A stretch of 57,497 nucleotides of DNA from a virus, in IMG/VR virus record IMGVR_UViG_3300033571_007100, positions 1 through 57,497 of that record. One strand, 5' to 3'. This document shows, one piece after another, positions 1 through 7,495 of this stretch. The notes under the pieces are model-generated. The model ran no database searches and was not told where the DNA came from. It was given only the letters and a program-made list of their open reading frames with translations. The stretch's first letter is position 1; every line of letters starts with the position of its first letter. The position numbers and the translations under genes were made by a program.

Positions 1-87
1 AAGGCGAGTTGGCCCCGTACATCATGATGATCGACGAGGAGAACACCGAGGTCGTCGGCCTGTACCGTAACTGGGAAGAGGGCGACG
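1..87. repeat. Terminal overlap copy 1 (circular contig)
   Basis: These 87 bases are identical to 57411-57497. Both copies lie inside the portal reading frame, which continues without a break from the right end of the window into the left end. This is the signature of a circular or circularly permuted assembly rather than a genomic repeat. A short real terminal repeat cannot be excluded from sequence alone. Confidence 0.95.
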
Positions 88-1577
88 CAACGATGGCCAA
101 GCTCGACCACCTGATCGAGTTTAAATTCATCCCTTGGCGTGGTGCTTATGCTATTGGCCTTCCTCACCTCATCGGCGGTCTTTCCGCTGCTATCACTGGC
201 GGTCTCCGCGCTCTACTTGATACTGCTCATATCAACAATGCGGCGACTATGCTCAAGCTCAAGGGCGCAAAGATCTCCGGCCAGTCGCAAAACGTAGAAG
301 TCACGCAGATCACCGAGATCGAGGGCGCACCGGGCGTGGACGACATTCGCAAGATTGCGATGCCGATGCCATTCAACGCGCCGAGCGAGACGCTGTTCAA
401 GCTGGTCGGCTTCCTGACCGACGCCGCCAAAGGTGTGATCACCACCGCCGAGGAAAAGATCGCTGACGCGGGCAACAACATGCCGGTCGGTACGGCGCAA
501 GCCCTGATCGAGCAAGGCTCGAAGGTCTTCTCCGCTATTCACGCCCGTCTGCATGACTCGCAGTCCCGCGTATTGAAGGTCCTCGGCCGCATCAACCGCT
601 GGTACTTGGACGACATGCACAAGGGTGACATGGTCCAAGAGCTGGACATCAAGCGCGAAGACTTCAACCGCAATTCGGACGTGATTCCGGTCAGCGATCC
701 CCACATTTTCTCCGAGACTCAGCGCATGGCGCAGACCCAAGCGGTCATGGCCATGATGGACAAGTACCCGGATCTCTTCGACCGTCGTGCCGTGGTGCAG
801 CGGGCACTCAAGCAAATGAAGGTGCCAAATGTCACGGAACTCATGCCCGCAACAGCTGAACCCATGGAAATCAACGCGGCGGAAGAGAATGCGGCAATGG
901 CTATCGGTCGGGCTGCGTTTGCCTACCCGCATCAGAATCAGCTGGCGCACATTCAGGCGCATTTGGACTTCGCTCTGAATCCGATGCTGGGTTCGAACCC
1001 GATCATTGCCCCGCAATTCCTGCCCAACGCGCTGGAGCACCTCAAGCAGCACTTGATGCTCTGGTACTTGGGCCACATGAACGGCTACGTCGAGGAGTCG
1101 CTGGGCAAGCCCGTGACGCACTACGACATCGCAGGGATCACCGGCGATATCGACAAGCTCTACGCGTTGGCTTCACAGCACACGATGATGGACGTGAAAG
1201 AAGGCTTCACCAAGGTCATGCCCGCGATCCAGCAGCTGCAGCAGGTCTTGCAGTCGCTCAAGCCCCAGCCGCAGATGGACGGAGCGGATCAGGTCATTCT
1301 GCAGACCTCGATGGCCGAGACCGAGCGTCGCAAGCTCAAGGACCAAGCCGACACGATCCTCGCCGAGAAGAAGCTCGCGGCCGAGACACTGGACAAGAAC
1401 CGTCAGCAGCAGATCGACATTGCGCTGAACGCCTCGGACAACCTCACCGAGGAACGAATCAAGACCGCCGAATTGTCGCACGACGCGTCGGTGTTGAAGC
1501 ACGAGCAGGAAAAGACTGCTCTTTCCGCGCTGCAAGGCGCACAAGAAACCTTAGGGGGCCAAAATGGCAACTTCTGA
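1..1577 (+). CDS. Portal protein, C-terminal part (continues from 56480)
   Basis: This is the C-terminal 525 codons of a gene starting at 56480 and crossing the contig join; the joined protein is about 835 residues. The portal is the dodecameric ring at the capsid vertex through which DNA is packaged and ejected. The product is recognised by its size, by its place after terminase and before scaffold and capsid genes, and by its helical sequence ending in a long charged coiled coil (residues rich in K, E, Q and A near the C-terminus). It is in the size class of large podovirus portals such as P22. The next small gene overlaps its stop (ATG at 1564). The apparent TTG start at 9 is an artefact of where the contig was cut. 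Confidence 0.8.
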   Translation, partial: GELAPYIMMIDEENTEVVGLYRNWEEGDATMAKLDHLIEFKFIPWRGAYAIGLPHLIGGLSAAITGGLRALLDTAHINNAATMLKLKGAKISGQSQNVEVTQITEIEGAPGVDDIRKIAMPMPFNAPSETLFKLVGFLTDAAKGVITTAEEKIADAGNNMPVGTAQALIEQGSKVFSAIHARLHDSQSRVLKVLGRINRWYLDDMHKGDMVQELDIKREDFNRNSDVIPVSDPHIFSETQRMAQTQAVMAMMDKYPDLFDRRAVVQRALKQMKVPNVTELMPATAEPMEINAAEENAAMAIGRAAFAYPHQNQLAHIQAHLDFALNPMLGSNPIIAPQFLPNALEHLKQHLMLWYLGHMNGYVEESLGKPVTHYDIAGITGDIDKLYALASQHTMMDVKEGFTKVMPAIQQLQQVLQSLKPQPQMDGADQVILQTSMAETERRKLKDQADTILAEKKLAAETLDKNRQQQIDIALNASDNLTEERIKTAELSHDASVLKHEQEKTALSALQGAQETLGGQNGNF

Positions 1578-1731
1578 TCAATCACAAATGGGCCAAGACG
1601 TACCATACCACAAGCGAATCGCCATGGGCGCGAAGCTCGACGGTTCCTCGCTGGGTGCAAAAGAACCCGCGAAGACACCGAGCACACCCAAGCGTGGTGG
1701 CGGTGCGTTGTCTCAGGCCAAGAAGAAATAA
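1564..1731 (+). CDS. Small basic protein (55 aa), unknown
   Basis: A 55-codon frame starts with ATG at 1564 inside the end of the portal gene, behind AGGGGG. It stops at 1731, directly against the next ATG at 1732. The product is strongly basic in its second half (KRGGG followed by a KKK end), so it could contact DNA or capsid. No family recognised. The tight spacing to both neighbours is the main reason to call it a gene. Confidence 0.55.
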   Translation: MATSDQSQMGQDVPYHKRIAMGAKLDGSSLGAKEPAKTPSTPKRGGGALSQAKKK

Positions 1732-1917
1732 ATGCGGTACGTCAGCGACCTAGTCGGTGCTATTGAGTCGCGTCAAAAGACGATCGCAGAGTCGTTAGTT
1801 AATGGTAATGCCATTAACTTCGAAACCTACCAGCGATTGGTAGGACAGCACCAAGGGCTTGCAGAAGCTCTGGTAATTTTAAATGACCTTTTAAAGGAAC
1901 CTGAAGATAATGAGTGA
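1732..1917 (+). CDS. Hypothetical protein (61 aa)
   Basis: A short, mostly helical protein with an acidic end. It starts directly after the previous stop and overlaps the next gene by eight bases, so it is likely translated by coupling. It lies between portal and the GroES-like gene, where podoviruses often carry small head proteins. No function can be assigned. Confidence 0.6.
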   Translation: MRYVSDLVGAIESRQKTIAESLVNGNAINFETYQRLVGQHQGLAEALVILNDLLKEPEDNE

Positions 1918-2347
1918 TACTACTCAACCGGTAGCTTCGTATGAAGCAGCGTTGCAGGAAGCATTTCCAGCAGTCGATCCCGGTGCTTTGCCAGTGGGTG
2001 GTCGTATTCTCGTGCAGTGGAGAGCTGCCAAGAAGACCGTCACATCGTCTGGAATCGTACTCGTAGAGGAGACGAAGGAAACCGAGAAGTGGAACAATCA
2101 GGTGGCGAAAGTCGTCGCGATTGGACCGCTAGCTTTCAAGAAACGCGACACACTCGAACCGTGGCCCGAGGGCAACTGGATCGAAGTCGGCGACTATGTT
2201 CGCATGCCAAAATGGGGCGGCGACCGCTGGGAGGTGCCTTACGGCGATTCCTCACTGGGCGAAACCGCGCTGTTTTCCGTGTTTAACGACCATGAAGTGA
2301 TCGCGAAGGTCACCATGGACCCCTTGAAAGTGAAGGCATTCCTATGA
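1910..2347 (+). CDS. GroES-like co-chaperonin
   Basis: The 145-residue product has the Cpn10 pattern: GGRILVQW near residue 25, a segment reading SGIVLVEE where GroES has its mobile loop, then VVAIGP and VGDYVRMP-type beta strands, and a closing strand with DHEVIAKV. Phage Cpn10 proteins such as T4 gp31 replace or modify host GroES so that GroEL can fold the major capsid protein. The position immediately before the scaffold and capsid genes fits that role. It is longer than the usual 95-110 residues, with extra residues at both ends. Assignment is by motif and context. Confidence 0.6.
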   Translation: MSDTTQPVASYEAALQEAFPAVDPGALPVGGRILVQWRAAKKTVTSSGIVLVEETKETEKWNNQVAKVVAIGPLAFKKRDTLEPWPEGNWIEVGDYVRMPKWGGDRWEVPYGDSSLGETALFSVFNDHEVIAKVTMDPLKVKAFL

Positions 2348-3342
2348 ACCCGCAAGACAAAATGGATCTGCAGGTAGCGGAGGAAGCGGACGGCTCAGCT
2401 GTCGCCCTCCTGACCCCCGAGGAGGTACCCGGAGGTACCCAAGGAGCCGCTTCGGACGATGGCGAAGGCCACAGTACCGGCGGCAGTGTTGACGACGACC
2501 ACGACGATCCCCGGGACAACATCCCGGACGCCGATCCGGAGCGCGAAGCTATCCGTTTGGCCCGTCGCGAGGAGCGTCAGCTCAAGAAGAAGCTGCAGAA
2601 GGCGAAAGCATCAGAGTCGAACCACCTGATCAACTCGCTGAAGCGGCAAAACGAGCAGATGGCCGAACGTCTCGCCGTCCTCGAAAAGCGTACAGCGGGT
2701 TCCGACCTCGCACGACTCGACAAGGCGATCGAAGACGGCCAGCTGCGACTGCAGTACGCCAAGATGAAAATCAAAGAGGCGACTGAGATGGCCGACGGCG
2801 CAGCCTCTGTTGAGGCTCAAGAGGCTTGGTACGAGGCGCGACGTCAAGTCGAGGCACTCGAAGCCCTGCGCAAGAAGGCTGTCGAAAACGACTCCCCCCG
2901 CCACAATGTGCCGAAGGCACCAGACCCGTTGCTGAAACGCCACGCGGGTGACTGGATGGCTCGGAACGACTGGTACGACCCCAACGGCGACGACATGGAT
3001 TCGCAAGTTGCGACCAAGATCGACGAGAAGTTGATGTCCGAAGGCTGGGACCCCAAGACTGCCGAGTACTGGGAGGAGTTGGACAATAGATTGACAAAGT
3101 ATTTGCCTCACCGTTATAATAGCGGCAATGGCGAAACAACTAGTCGATCGTCAGAACGGAGACCCCGCACCGTGGTAACATCTTCAGGACGTGAACAAAC
3201 ATCGAACGCTCGCCCCGGCGAGTTCCGTTTGTCGCCTGAACGTGTCAAAGCGATCAAGGAAGCCGGTCGATGGGACAACATCACCGAGCGTAACAAAATG
3301 ATTCGTAAGTATGCGGAATACGACCGCATGTCAACCAAATAA
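2344..3342 (+). CDS. Putative capsid scaffolding protein
   Basis: A 332-residue acidic, highly charged protein. Residues 1-65 are low complexity and rich in D, E and G; residues 75-180 form a predicted coiled coil; a conserved-looking block around residues 200-260 contains ARNDWYDPNG and EGWDPKTAEYWEELDNR. This architecture and the place upstream of the major capsid gene are typical of podovirus scaffolds, which guide procapsid assembly and leave before maturation. The start overlaps the previous stop by four bases (ATGA). A promoter-like sequence lies inside the 3' part of the gene at 3091-3120. Confidence 0.7.
   Translation: MNPQDKMDLQVAEEADGSAVALLTPEEVPGGTQGAASDDGEGHSTGGSVDDDHDDPRDNIPDADPEREAIRLARREERQLKKKLQKAKASESNHLINSLKRQNEQMAERLAVLEKRTAGSDLARLDKAIEDGQLRLQYAKMKIKEATEMADGAASVEAQEAWYEARRQVEALEALRKKAVENDSPRHNVPKAPDPLLKRHAGDWMARNDWYDPNGDDMDSQVATKIDEKLMSEGWDPKTAEYWEELDNRLTKYLPHRYNSGNGETTSRSSERRPRTVVTSSGREQTSNARPGEFRLSPERVKAIKEAGRWDNITERNKMIRKYAEYDRMSTK
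2421..2440 (+). repeat. Tandem 10-bp repeat
   Basis: GGAGGTACCC occurs twice in direct tandem within the acidic N-terminal region of the scaffold gene. Together the copies span 20 bases, so loss of one copy would shift the frame. Probably a local slippage product with no regulatory role. Confidence 0.5.
3091..3120 (+). promoter_or_regulatory. Internal sigma70-like promoter upstream of capsid genes
   Basis: TTGACA at 3091-3096 and TATAAT at 3115-3120 are both perfect consensus hexamers separated by 18 bases. The site lies within the scaffold gene and would drive the capsid-associated, decoration-like and major capsid genes from 3355 onward. Host RNA polymerase should recognise it. The match is seen directly; activity is inferred. 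Confidence 0.6.
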
Positions 3343-3354
3343 AGGGGTATTCAA

Positions 3355-3894
3355 ATGAGAGACGATCGATTGAAAAAGAATCTTTCCGCAGGTGGTCGCG
3401 AGTCCCGCGCAGAGCAGGACAGCCAACGCGGCGCAGCTACGGAAGAACTGGCGAGTGCGCAGGAACGTCGTAGGATGTTCAGATCGGAATGGATTCAAGA
3501 GTCCCTTCCAAAACCTCCGGATATTCCGGGATTCCACGTATGTTGGCTTTCAACTACCAATGGGTACGACCCTATCCACAAGCGCTTGCGCATGGGTTAC
3601 GAACCAGTCAAGATTGAAGAGGTTCCGGGCTTTGAGAACTATAAAGTTAAAGCCGGTGAACACACTGGATTCGTTGCTTGCAATGAAATGCTTCTGTACA
3701 AGCTTCCTGAAGAGATCTATCAGGAAATCATGGCAGAGCTGCACCACCACGCGCCTCAGGATGAAGCGGACAAAATCCGTGTTCAGGCTGAACAGCAAGT
3801 GGGGCGTGATAGTAATGGCAAGCGTCTTGGTCAGATTGAAGGCGATGGCATCGCGGAATTGGATAAACCCATGCCCGTCCCGCTTTTCTCGTGA
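3355..3894 (+). CDS. Hypothetical head-region protein (179 aa)
   Basis: The start follows AAAGGGG. The N-terminal 50 residues are charged and helical; the middle holds a compact segment around PPDIPGFHVCWLS and RLRMGYEPVKIEEVPGF; the end is acidic with KPMPVPLF. Genes of this shape sit between scaffold and capsid in many uncultured podoviruses, so a minor capsid or assembly role is likely. I recognise no catalytic motif. Confidence 0.6.
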   Translation: MRDDRLKKNLSAGGRESRAEQDSQRGAATEELASAQERRRMFRSEWIQESLPKPPDIPGFHVCWLSTTNGYDPIHKRLRMGYEPVKIEEVPGFENYKVKAGEHTGFVACNEMLLYKLPEEIYQEIMAELHHHAPQDEADKIRVQAEQQVGRDSNGKRLGQIEGDGIAELDKPMPVPLFS

Positions 3895-3927
3895 CGGGAA
3901 AATCGAACTTAATTTTGGAGTAAGACA

Positions 3928-4497
3928 ATGTCTGCAACAAATGCACCGTTCGGCCTGCGCCCCGCGTTCCATCCTTCCGGCTTGGATCGTGCTCAAGCAT
4001 TGGCTAACGGTATCACTTCCGGCTATGCCGCGAACATCCTCAAGGGCCAGCCCGTTAAATACGTGACTGGTGGTGTTATTAACGTCGCTGCAGCTGGTGA
4101 CGCGTTCGTTGGCGCTTTCGATGGCGTCGAGTGGACCGACACTACTGGCCGTCGTCGTATTTCTAACTACTGGCCCACTGGTACCTCCGGTACTAACATC
4201 GTTGCTTATTTCTACGCTGATCAACAGATCGTGTACGAAATCCAAGCTGACGGCTCGTTGGCTCAAACCAGCATCGGCGACGAAGCTGACCTGAGCAACA
4301 CTACCGCTGGTTCTACGACCACCGGCTTGTCGCAGTGCACACTGTCCACCACCCTCGTCGGTGCTGGTAACAGCGCGCAAATGCGCATTTTGGACATCGC
4401 ACCCTACCCAGATAATGCCTGGGGCGATGATTATGTTATTGTTCGCGCCAACATCAGTGAGTACCAGTTTGCTCCTGCTGCTGGTACAGCCATCTAA
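3928..4497 (+). CDS. Putative capsid decoration-like protein
   Basis: A 189-residue beta-rich protein opening with an NAPFGLRPAFHPSG segment and continuing with many short G/T/A strands. Its position directly upstream of the major capsid gene and its composition suggest a head decoration or minor capsid protein. GGAG precedes the ATG. There are no membrane segments or enzyme motifs. Function is inferred from context only. Confidence 0.55.
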   Translation: MSATNAPFGLRPAFHPSGLDRAQALANGITSGYAANILKGQPVKYVTGGVINVAAAGDAFVGAFDGVEWTDTTGRRRISNYWPTGTSGTNIVAYFYADQQIVYEIQADGSLAQTSIGDEADLSNTTAGSTTTGLSQCTLSTTLVGAGNSAQMRILDIAPYPDNAWGDDYVIVRANISEYQFAPAAGTAI

Positions 4498-4512
4498 AGG
4501 AGGGAGTGAACC

Positions 4513-5427
4513 ATGGCAGCTCCAATGCGCAGTACCGACTTTCGTAGCATTGTCGAACCTATTCTGAACGAATGCTTCGACGGTATCTACGAACAGCGTA
4601 AAGACGAGTGGTCACGCGTGTTCCGCGAGGAACAAGGCATTCCACGTAACTACCACGAAGAACCCGTCCTGTACGGATTTGGCGCGGCTCCTCAGTTGCC
4701 TGACGGTACTCCTGTCAGCTACCAACAGGGCGGCGTGCTGTTCCTCAAGCGCTATGTTTACAACGTGTATGGCTTGGCCTTCGCGTTGACCAAAGTGCTC
4801 GTGGAAGACGGCGACCACATCCGCATCGGTCAAGTTTACGCCAAGCATTTGGCTCAGTCCCTGATTGAGACCAAAGAGACGCTGGCTGCAAACGTGTTGA
4901 ACCGCGCTTTCAACTCCAGCTATGCTGGCGGCGACGGCGTACAGTTGAACAGCGCTTCGCACCCAATCGTGAACGGCACATTCTCCAACTTGCTGTCGAC
5001 AGCGGCCAACTTGTCCCAGACTTCTCTGGAACAGATGTTGATCCAAATCCGTCAAGCAGTGGACAACAACGGCAAGAAAATCCGCTTGGTCCCACGTCAA
5101 CTCGTCGTGGCTCCCGGCAACGTTTTCCAAGCCGAAGTGTTGCTCAAGTCCGTGCTGCGTGCCGGTACAACCAACAACGATATCAACCCTGTTAAGTCTA
5201 TCGGCCTCTTGGACGAAGGCGCTGCAGTGTTGAGCCGTTTGACCAACGCTAACGCTTGGTGGGTTGAGACCGATGCACCTGAAGGCATGAAGTTGATGAT
5301 GCGTCGCGGCCTCGAGAAGACCATGGAAGGCGATTTCGAAACTGACTCTATGCGCTACAAGGCGACAGAGCGTTACGACATCGGCTGGACTGATCCTCGC
5401 GCGATGTACGGTACACCCGGCGTCTAA
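4513..5427 (+). CDS. Major capsid protein
   Basis: 304 residues, behind the strongest ribosome-binding site in the head block (AAAGGAGGG). The sequence has an N-terminal helical region, a central segment with KRYVYNVYGLAFALTKVLVEDG and a C-terminal part ending in RYDIGWTDPRAMYGTPGV. Length and pattern fit an HK97-fold coat protein. Gene order (portal, scaffold, decoration-like, this gene) supports the call. Scaffold and the GroES-like protein encoded just upstream are its probable assembly partners. A UUCG-loop hairpin follows the stop, as expected for a highly expressed gene. Confidence 0.8.
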   Translation: MAAPMRSTDFRSIVEPILNECFDGIYEQRKDEWSRVFREEQGIPRNYHEEPVLYGFGAAPQLPDGTPVSYQQGGVLFLKRYVYNVYGLAFALTKVLVEDGDHIRIGQVYAKHLAQSLIETKETLAANVLNRAFNSSYAGGDGVQLNSASHPIVNGTFSNLLSTAANLSQTSLEQMLIQIRQAVDNNGKKIRLVPRQLVVAPGNVFQAEVLLKSVLRAGTTNNDINPVKSIGLLDEGAAVLSRLTNANAWWVETDAPEGMKLMMRRGLEKTMEGDFETDSMRYKATERYDIGWTDPRAMYGTPGV

Positions 5428-5434
5428 ACCCTGT

Positions 5435-5449
5435 GGGGGCTTCGGCCCC
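5435..5449 (+). terminator. UUCG hairpin after major capsid gene
   Basis: GGGGC-TTCG-GCCCC lies eight bases after the capsid stop and is followed by a pyrimidine-rich but weak T tract. It could act as a partial terminator or an mRNA-stabilising hairpin. The same GGGGGCTTCGGC core recurs at 6753 and 36426. Confidence 0.55.
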
Positions 5450-5472
5450 TGCTCTATTAAGGAGAAAAGACA

Positions 5473-5922
5473 ATGGCACAAACCTATATCGGTTCAGCCG
5501 TACGCATGGGTTCCGGCTCATTGACTGATGCTACAGACGGCGGTTACGCAGTCTTGGCTCAGACAACGACCGTTACTACTGCAGCCGACGGCTCCGCTAC
5601 TAGCTCATACGTGACACTGCCCACTTATTCGCAGATCATCAATATCTTTATTGATCAGACGCAGAATGAGACTGTGGGTGGTGGCACTGCAACTGCAATC
5701 AACGCAACCGTTGGTACCGCTGCTGCTGGCACGCAATACGTGTCGTCTACAGACGTTATCGGTGGCGGTCGCGCTGCTTTGACATTTACTGCCGCTCAGT
5801 TGGCAGCGATGGCAGACATTGGCACCAGCCAATCCGTCTACATCACTGTGGACCCCAACGGCACAATCGCTACAACTCAGGGCATCTACCGCTTGACAGT
5901 GGTTTACGCTCAAAAAGTGTAA
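5473..5922 (+). CDS. Putative head decoration or minor virion protein (149 aa)
   Basis: The start follows AAGGAGAAAAGACA, a good ribosome-binding site. The product is low in charge and rich in T, A, V and G, with alternating strands ending in GIYRLTVVYAQKV, as in beta-sandwich decoration proteins. It follows the capsid gene. No specific family recognised. Confidence 0.55.
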   Translation: MAQTYIGSAVRMGSGSLTDATDGGYAVLAQTTTVTTAADGSATSSYVTLPTYSQIINIFIDQTQNETVGGGTATAINATVGTAAAGTQYVSSTDVIGGGRAALTFTAAQLAAMADIGTSQSVYITVDPNGTIATTQGIYRLTVVYAQKV

Positions 5923-5932
5923 GGAGTAGATC

Positions 5933-6748
5933 ATGGGTGAATTCAAGCCAATGGTTAAAATGTACACGACTGAGCCAAGCGTAGAGCTGAAGCTCAAGAA
6001 GGGTGGCTCCGCCACTCACAAGCGTATGCACGCTGAAGGCGCTAAAGAAGGCTTCAAACCCGTAAAAAAGATGGACGGGGGAGTGATGGGCGCTTTGTCC
6101 CGCACGCCCGCCCCAACTACACCTATGGGTAACCCAGCCGCTGCACGCGCGATGGCCGCTAAGCGTCCTCCGATGCGTGCCCCAGCTGCTCCAGCACGCG
6201 GTATCCCCGCTGTTGGTCGTCCCGCCGCTCCTGCTGCTCCCATGGGTCGCCCCATGATGAAGAAGGGTGGCGAGGTCGAGACCGCAGCTCAGCACAAAGC
6301 TGAGATGAAAGCGATCAAAGGCGTCGACAAGAAGCTAACGAAGCACGCAGCGAAGCCCGCGTCTGCTGCTCACAAAGGCCTGAAGACTGGCGGTATCGCC
6401 AAGTCCACCAAGCCCGGTGAGTACAAGACTGGTGGCGTCGTTGATGGCCAAGGTGGTTTCAAAAAAGGCGGCTCCGTTGCAATGGCTAACGGTATCATCA
6501 AGTCTAAAGTAGGTCAAACCACGAAAGTGGTCGGTGCTACACCCGATCGTAACAGCGCTCCCACGGGCGATGTGAAGATGGGCAACGCCGGTGGCTACAA
6601 GAAGGGTGGTACAGCAAAAAAAGCTTTTGCTACGGGGGGCGTAGTTGATACTGGCCGCGCCGTAGCAATGCCGAAGAAAGCTCCTTCCAAACCAGTGGCG
6701 ATCTCGCAACTTGCGGGAACGTTCAAAAAGGGTGGTCGGGTCTGTTAA
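5933..6748 (+). CDS. Lys/Gly-rich KKGG-repeat protein
   Basis: A 271-residue, very basic, low-complexity protein. Short KKGG or KTGG units recur about ten times (for example LKKGGSAT, MKKGGEVE, FKKGGSVA, YKKGGTAK, FKKGGRVC), with an Ala/Pro-rich linker near residues 55-105. The composition suggests a DNA- or capsid-binding virion component. Related KGG/ATGG motifs occur in four other proteins of this genome (7076, 21576, 44874 and 55183 genes). It is followed by a clear hairpin terminator. No enzymatic function visible. Confidence 0.55.
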   Translation: MGEFKPMVKMYTTEPSVELKLKKGGSATHKRMHAEGAKEGFKPVKKMDGGVMGALSRTPAPTTPMGNPAAARAMAAKRPPMRAPAAPARGIPAVGRPAAPAAPMGRPMMKKGGEVETAAQHKAEMKAIKGVDKKLTKHAAKPASAAHKGLKTGGIAKSTKPGEYKTGGVVDGQGGFKKGGSVAMANGIIKSKVGQTTKVVGATPDRNSAPTGDVKMGNAGGYKKGGTAKKAFATGGVVDTGRAVAMPKKAPSKPVAISQLAGTFKKGGRVC

Positions 6749-6752
6749 GTAA

Positions 6753-6779
6753 GGCGGGGGCTTCGGCTCCCGTCCTTTT
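6753..6779 (+). terminator. Rho-independent terminator
   Basis: GGCGGGGGC-TTCG-GCTCCCGTCC forms a stem of nine to ten pairs with two G-T wobbles and a UUCG loop, followed by TTTT. It lies directly after the KKGG-repeat gene. Confidence 0.7.
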
Positions 6780-6791
6780 ACTGGAATTATC

Positions 6792-7073
6792 ATGAGCACT
6801 TTAACGAATGTATTTAACGCGCACGCAGACGCTACGGGGACGATTTATTCCGGCCCCACAAACATCGGTGGCTACCAATTAGCTTCCGGCGGTACTGCTG
6901 GCGAAATCGTTTTCCGTGACGGCGGTGCTACAGGCACGGTGCGCTTGCGAGTAAATATCACGACCAACACTGCTGTGATCGCGACATTATTGCCCGGTAA
7001 CGGCATCCGATTCAACACAGACATTCACGTAACACTGCCGACTAACGCAGCTGTTTCGATTTTCTGCGGCTAA
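6792..7073 (+). CDS. Small beta-rich virion protein (93 aa)
   Basis: A compact protein dominated by T, G, A and V with alternating hydrophobic strands, ending in AVSIFCG. It resembles small decoration or tail beta-sandwich proteins and lies within the head-to-tail gene block. The start is two codons into the leader after the terminator at 6753. Function is a contextual guess. Confidence 0.5.
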   Translation: MSTLTNVFNAHADATGTIYSGPTNIGGYQLASGGTAGEIVFRDGGATGTVRLRVNITTNTAVIATLLPGNGIRFNTDIHVTLPTNAAVSIFCG

Positions 7074-7075
7074 TC

Positions 7076-7492
7076 ATGCCCGCCAAGTCCCAAGCCCAAT
7101 TCCGACTGATGAAGGCGGTCGAGAACGACCCCAAGGTCGCGAAAAAGGTCGGGATTTCTCGGTCCACAGCGGCCGAGTACACTCAGTCCAATACCGGCAA
7201 AAAAGCCTATTCCAAGCTCCCGCAGAAGATGGCGAAGGGCGGGGTTTCGCTCTCCGTCGGCCGTGGCGAAAAGTTGCCAGCCGATCAGGGCGCGGGGTTG
7301 ACAAAAAAGGGTCGGGCAAAGTATAATCGCGCAACTGGCAGCAATCTGAAAGCTCCGCAGCCCCAAGGTGGGCCTCGACGCGATTCATTTTGTGCTAGAA
7401 TGGAGGGCAATCCGGGGCCTCTGAAAGACGACAAAGGTCGTCCGACCCGGAAAGCCGCATCACTGAAACGTTGGAATTGTCCGGGGTGGTAA
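7076..7492 (+). CDS. DUF6321-like phage protein
   Basis: 138 residues, starting two bases after the previous stop. The C-terminal half contains GRGEKLPADQGAGLTKKGRAKY-like and RRDSFCARMEG segments followed by KRWNCPGW. I associate that pattern with the conserved phage family DUF6321, whose role is unknown. The N-terminal half is basic and includes an MAKGG unit. Conserved Cys residues (SFCARM and WNCPGW) could bind a metal. An internal promoter-like site lies at 7298-7327. Confidence 0.6.
   Translation: MPAKSQAQFRLMKAVENDPKVAKKVGISRSTAAEYTQSNTGKKAYSKLPQKMAKGGVSLSVGRGEKLPADQGAGLTKKGRAKYNRATGSNLKAPQPQGGPRRDSFCARMEGNPGPLKDDKGRPTRKAASLKRWNCPGW
7298..7327 (+). promoter_or_regulatory. Internal sigma70-like promoter upstream of tail genes
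   Basis: TTGACA (7298-7303) and TATAAT (7322-7327) are separated by 18 bases, inside the DUF6321-like gene and upstream of the tail adaptor at 7496. The site has the same hexamers and spacing as the one at 3091. It is plausible as a second late promoter for tail genes. Confidence 0.55.
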
Positions 7493-7495
7493 TAG

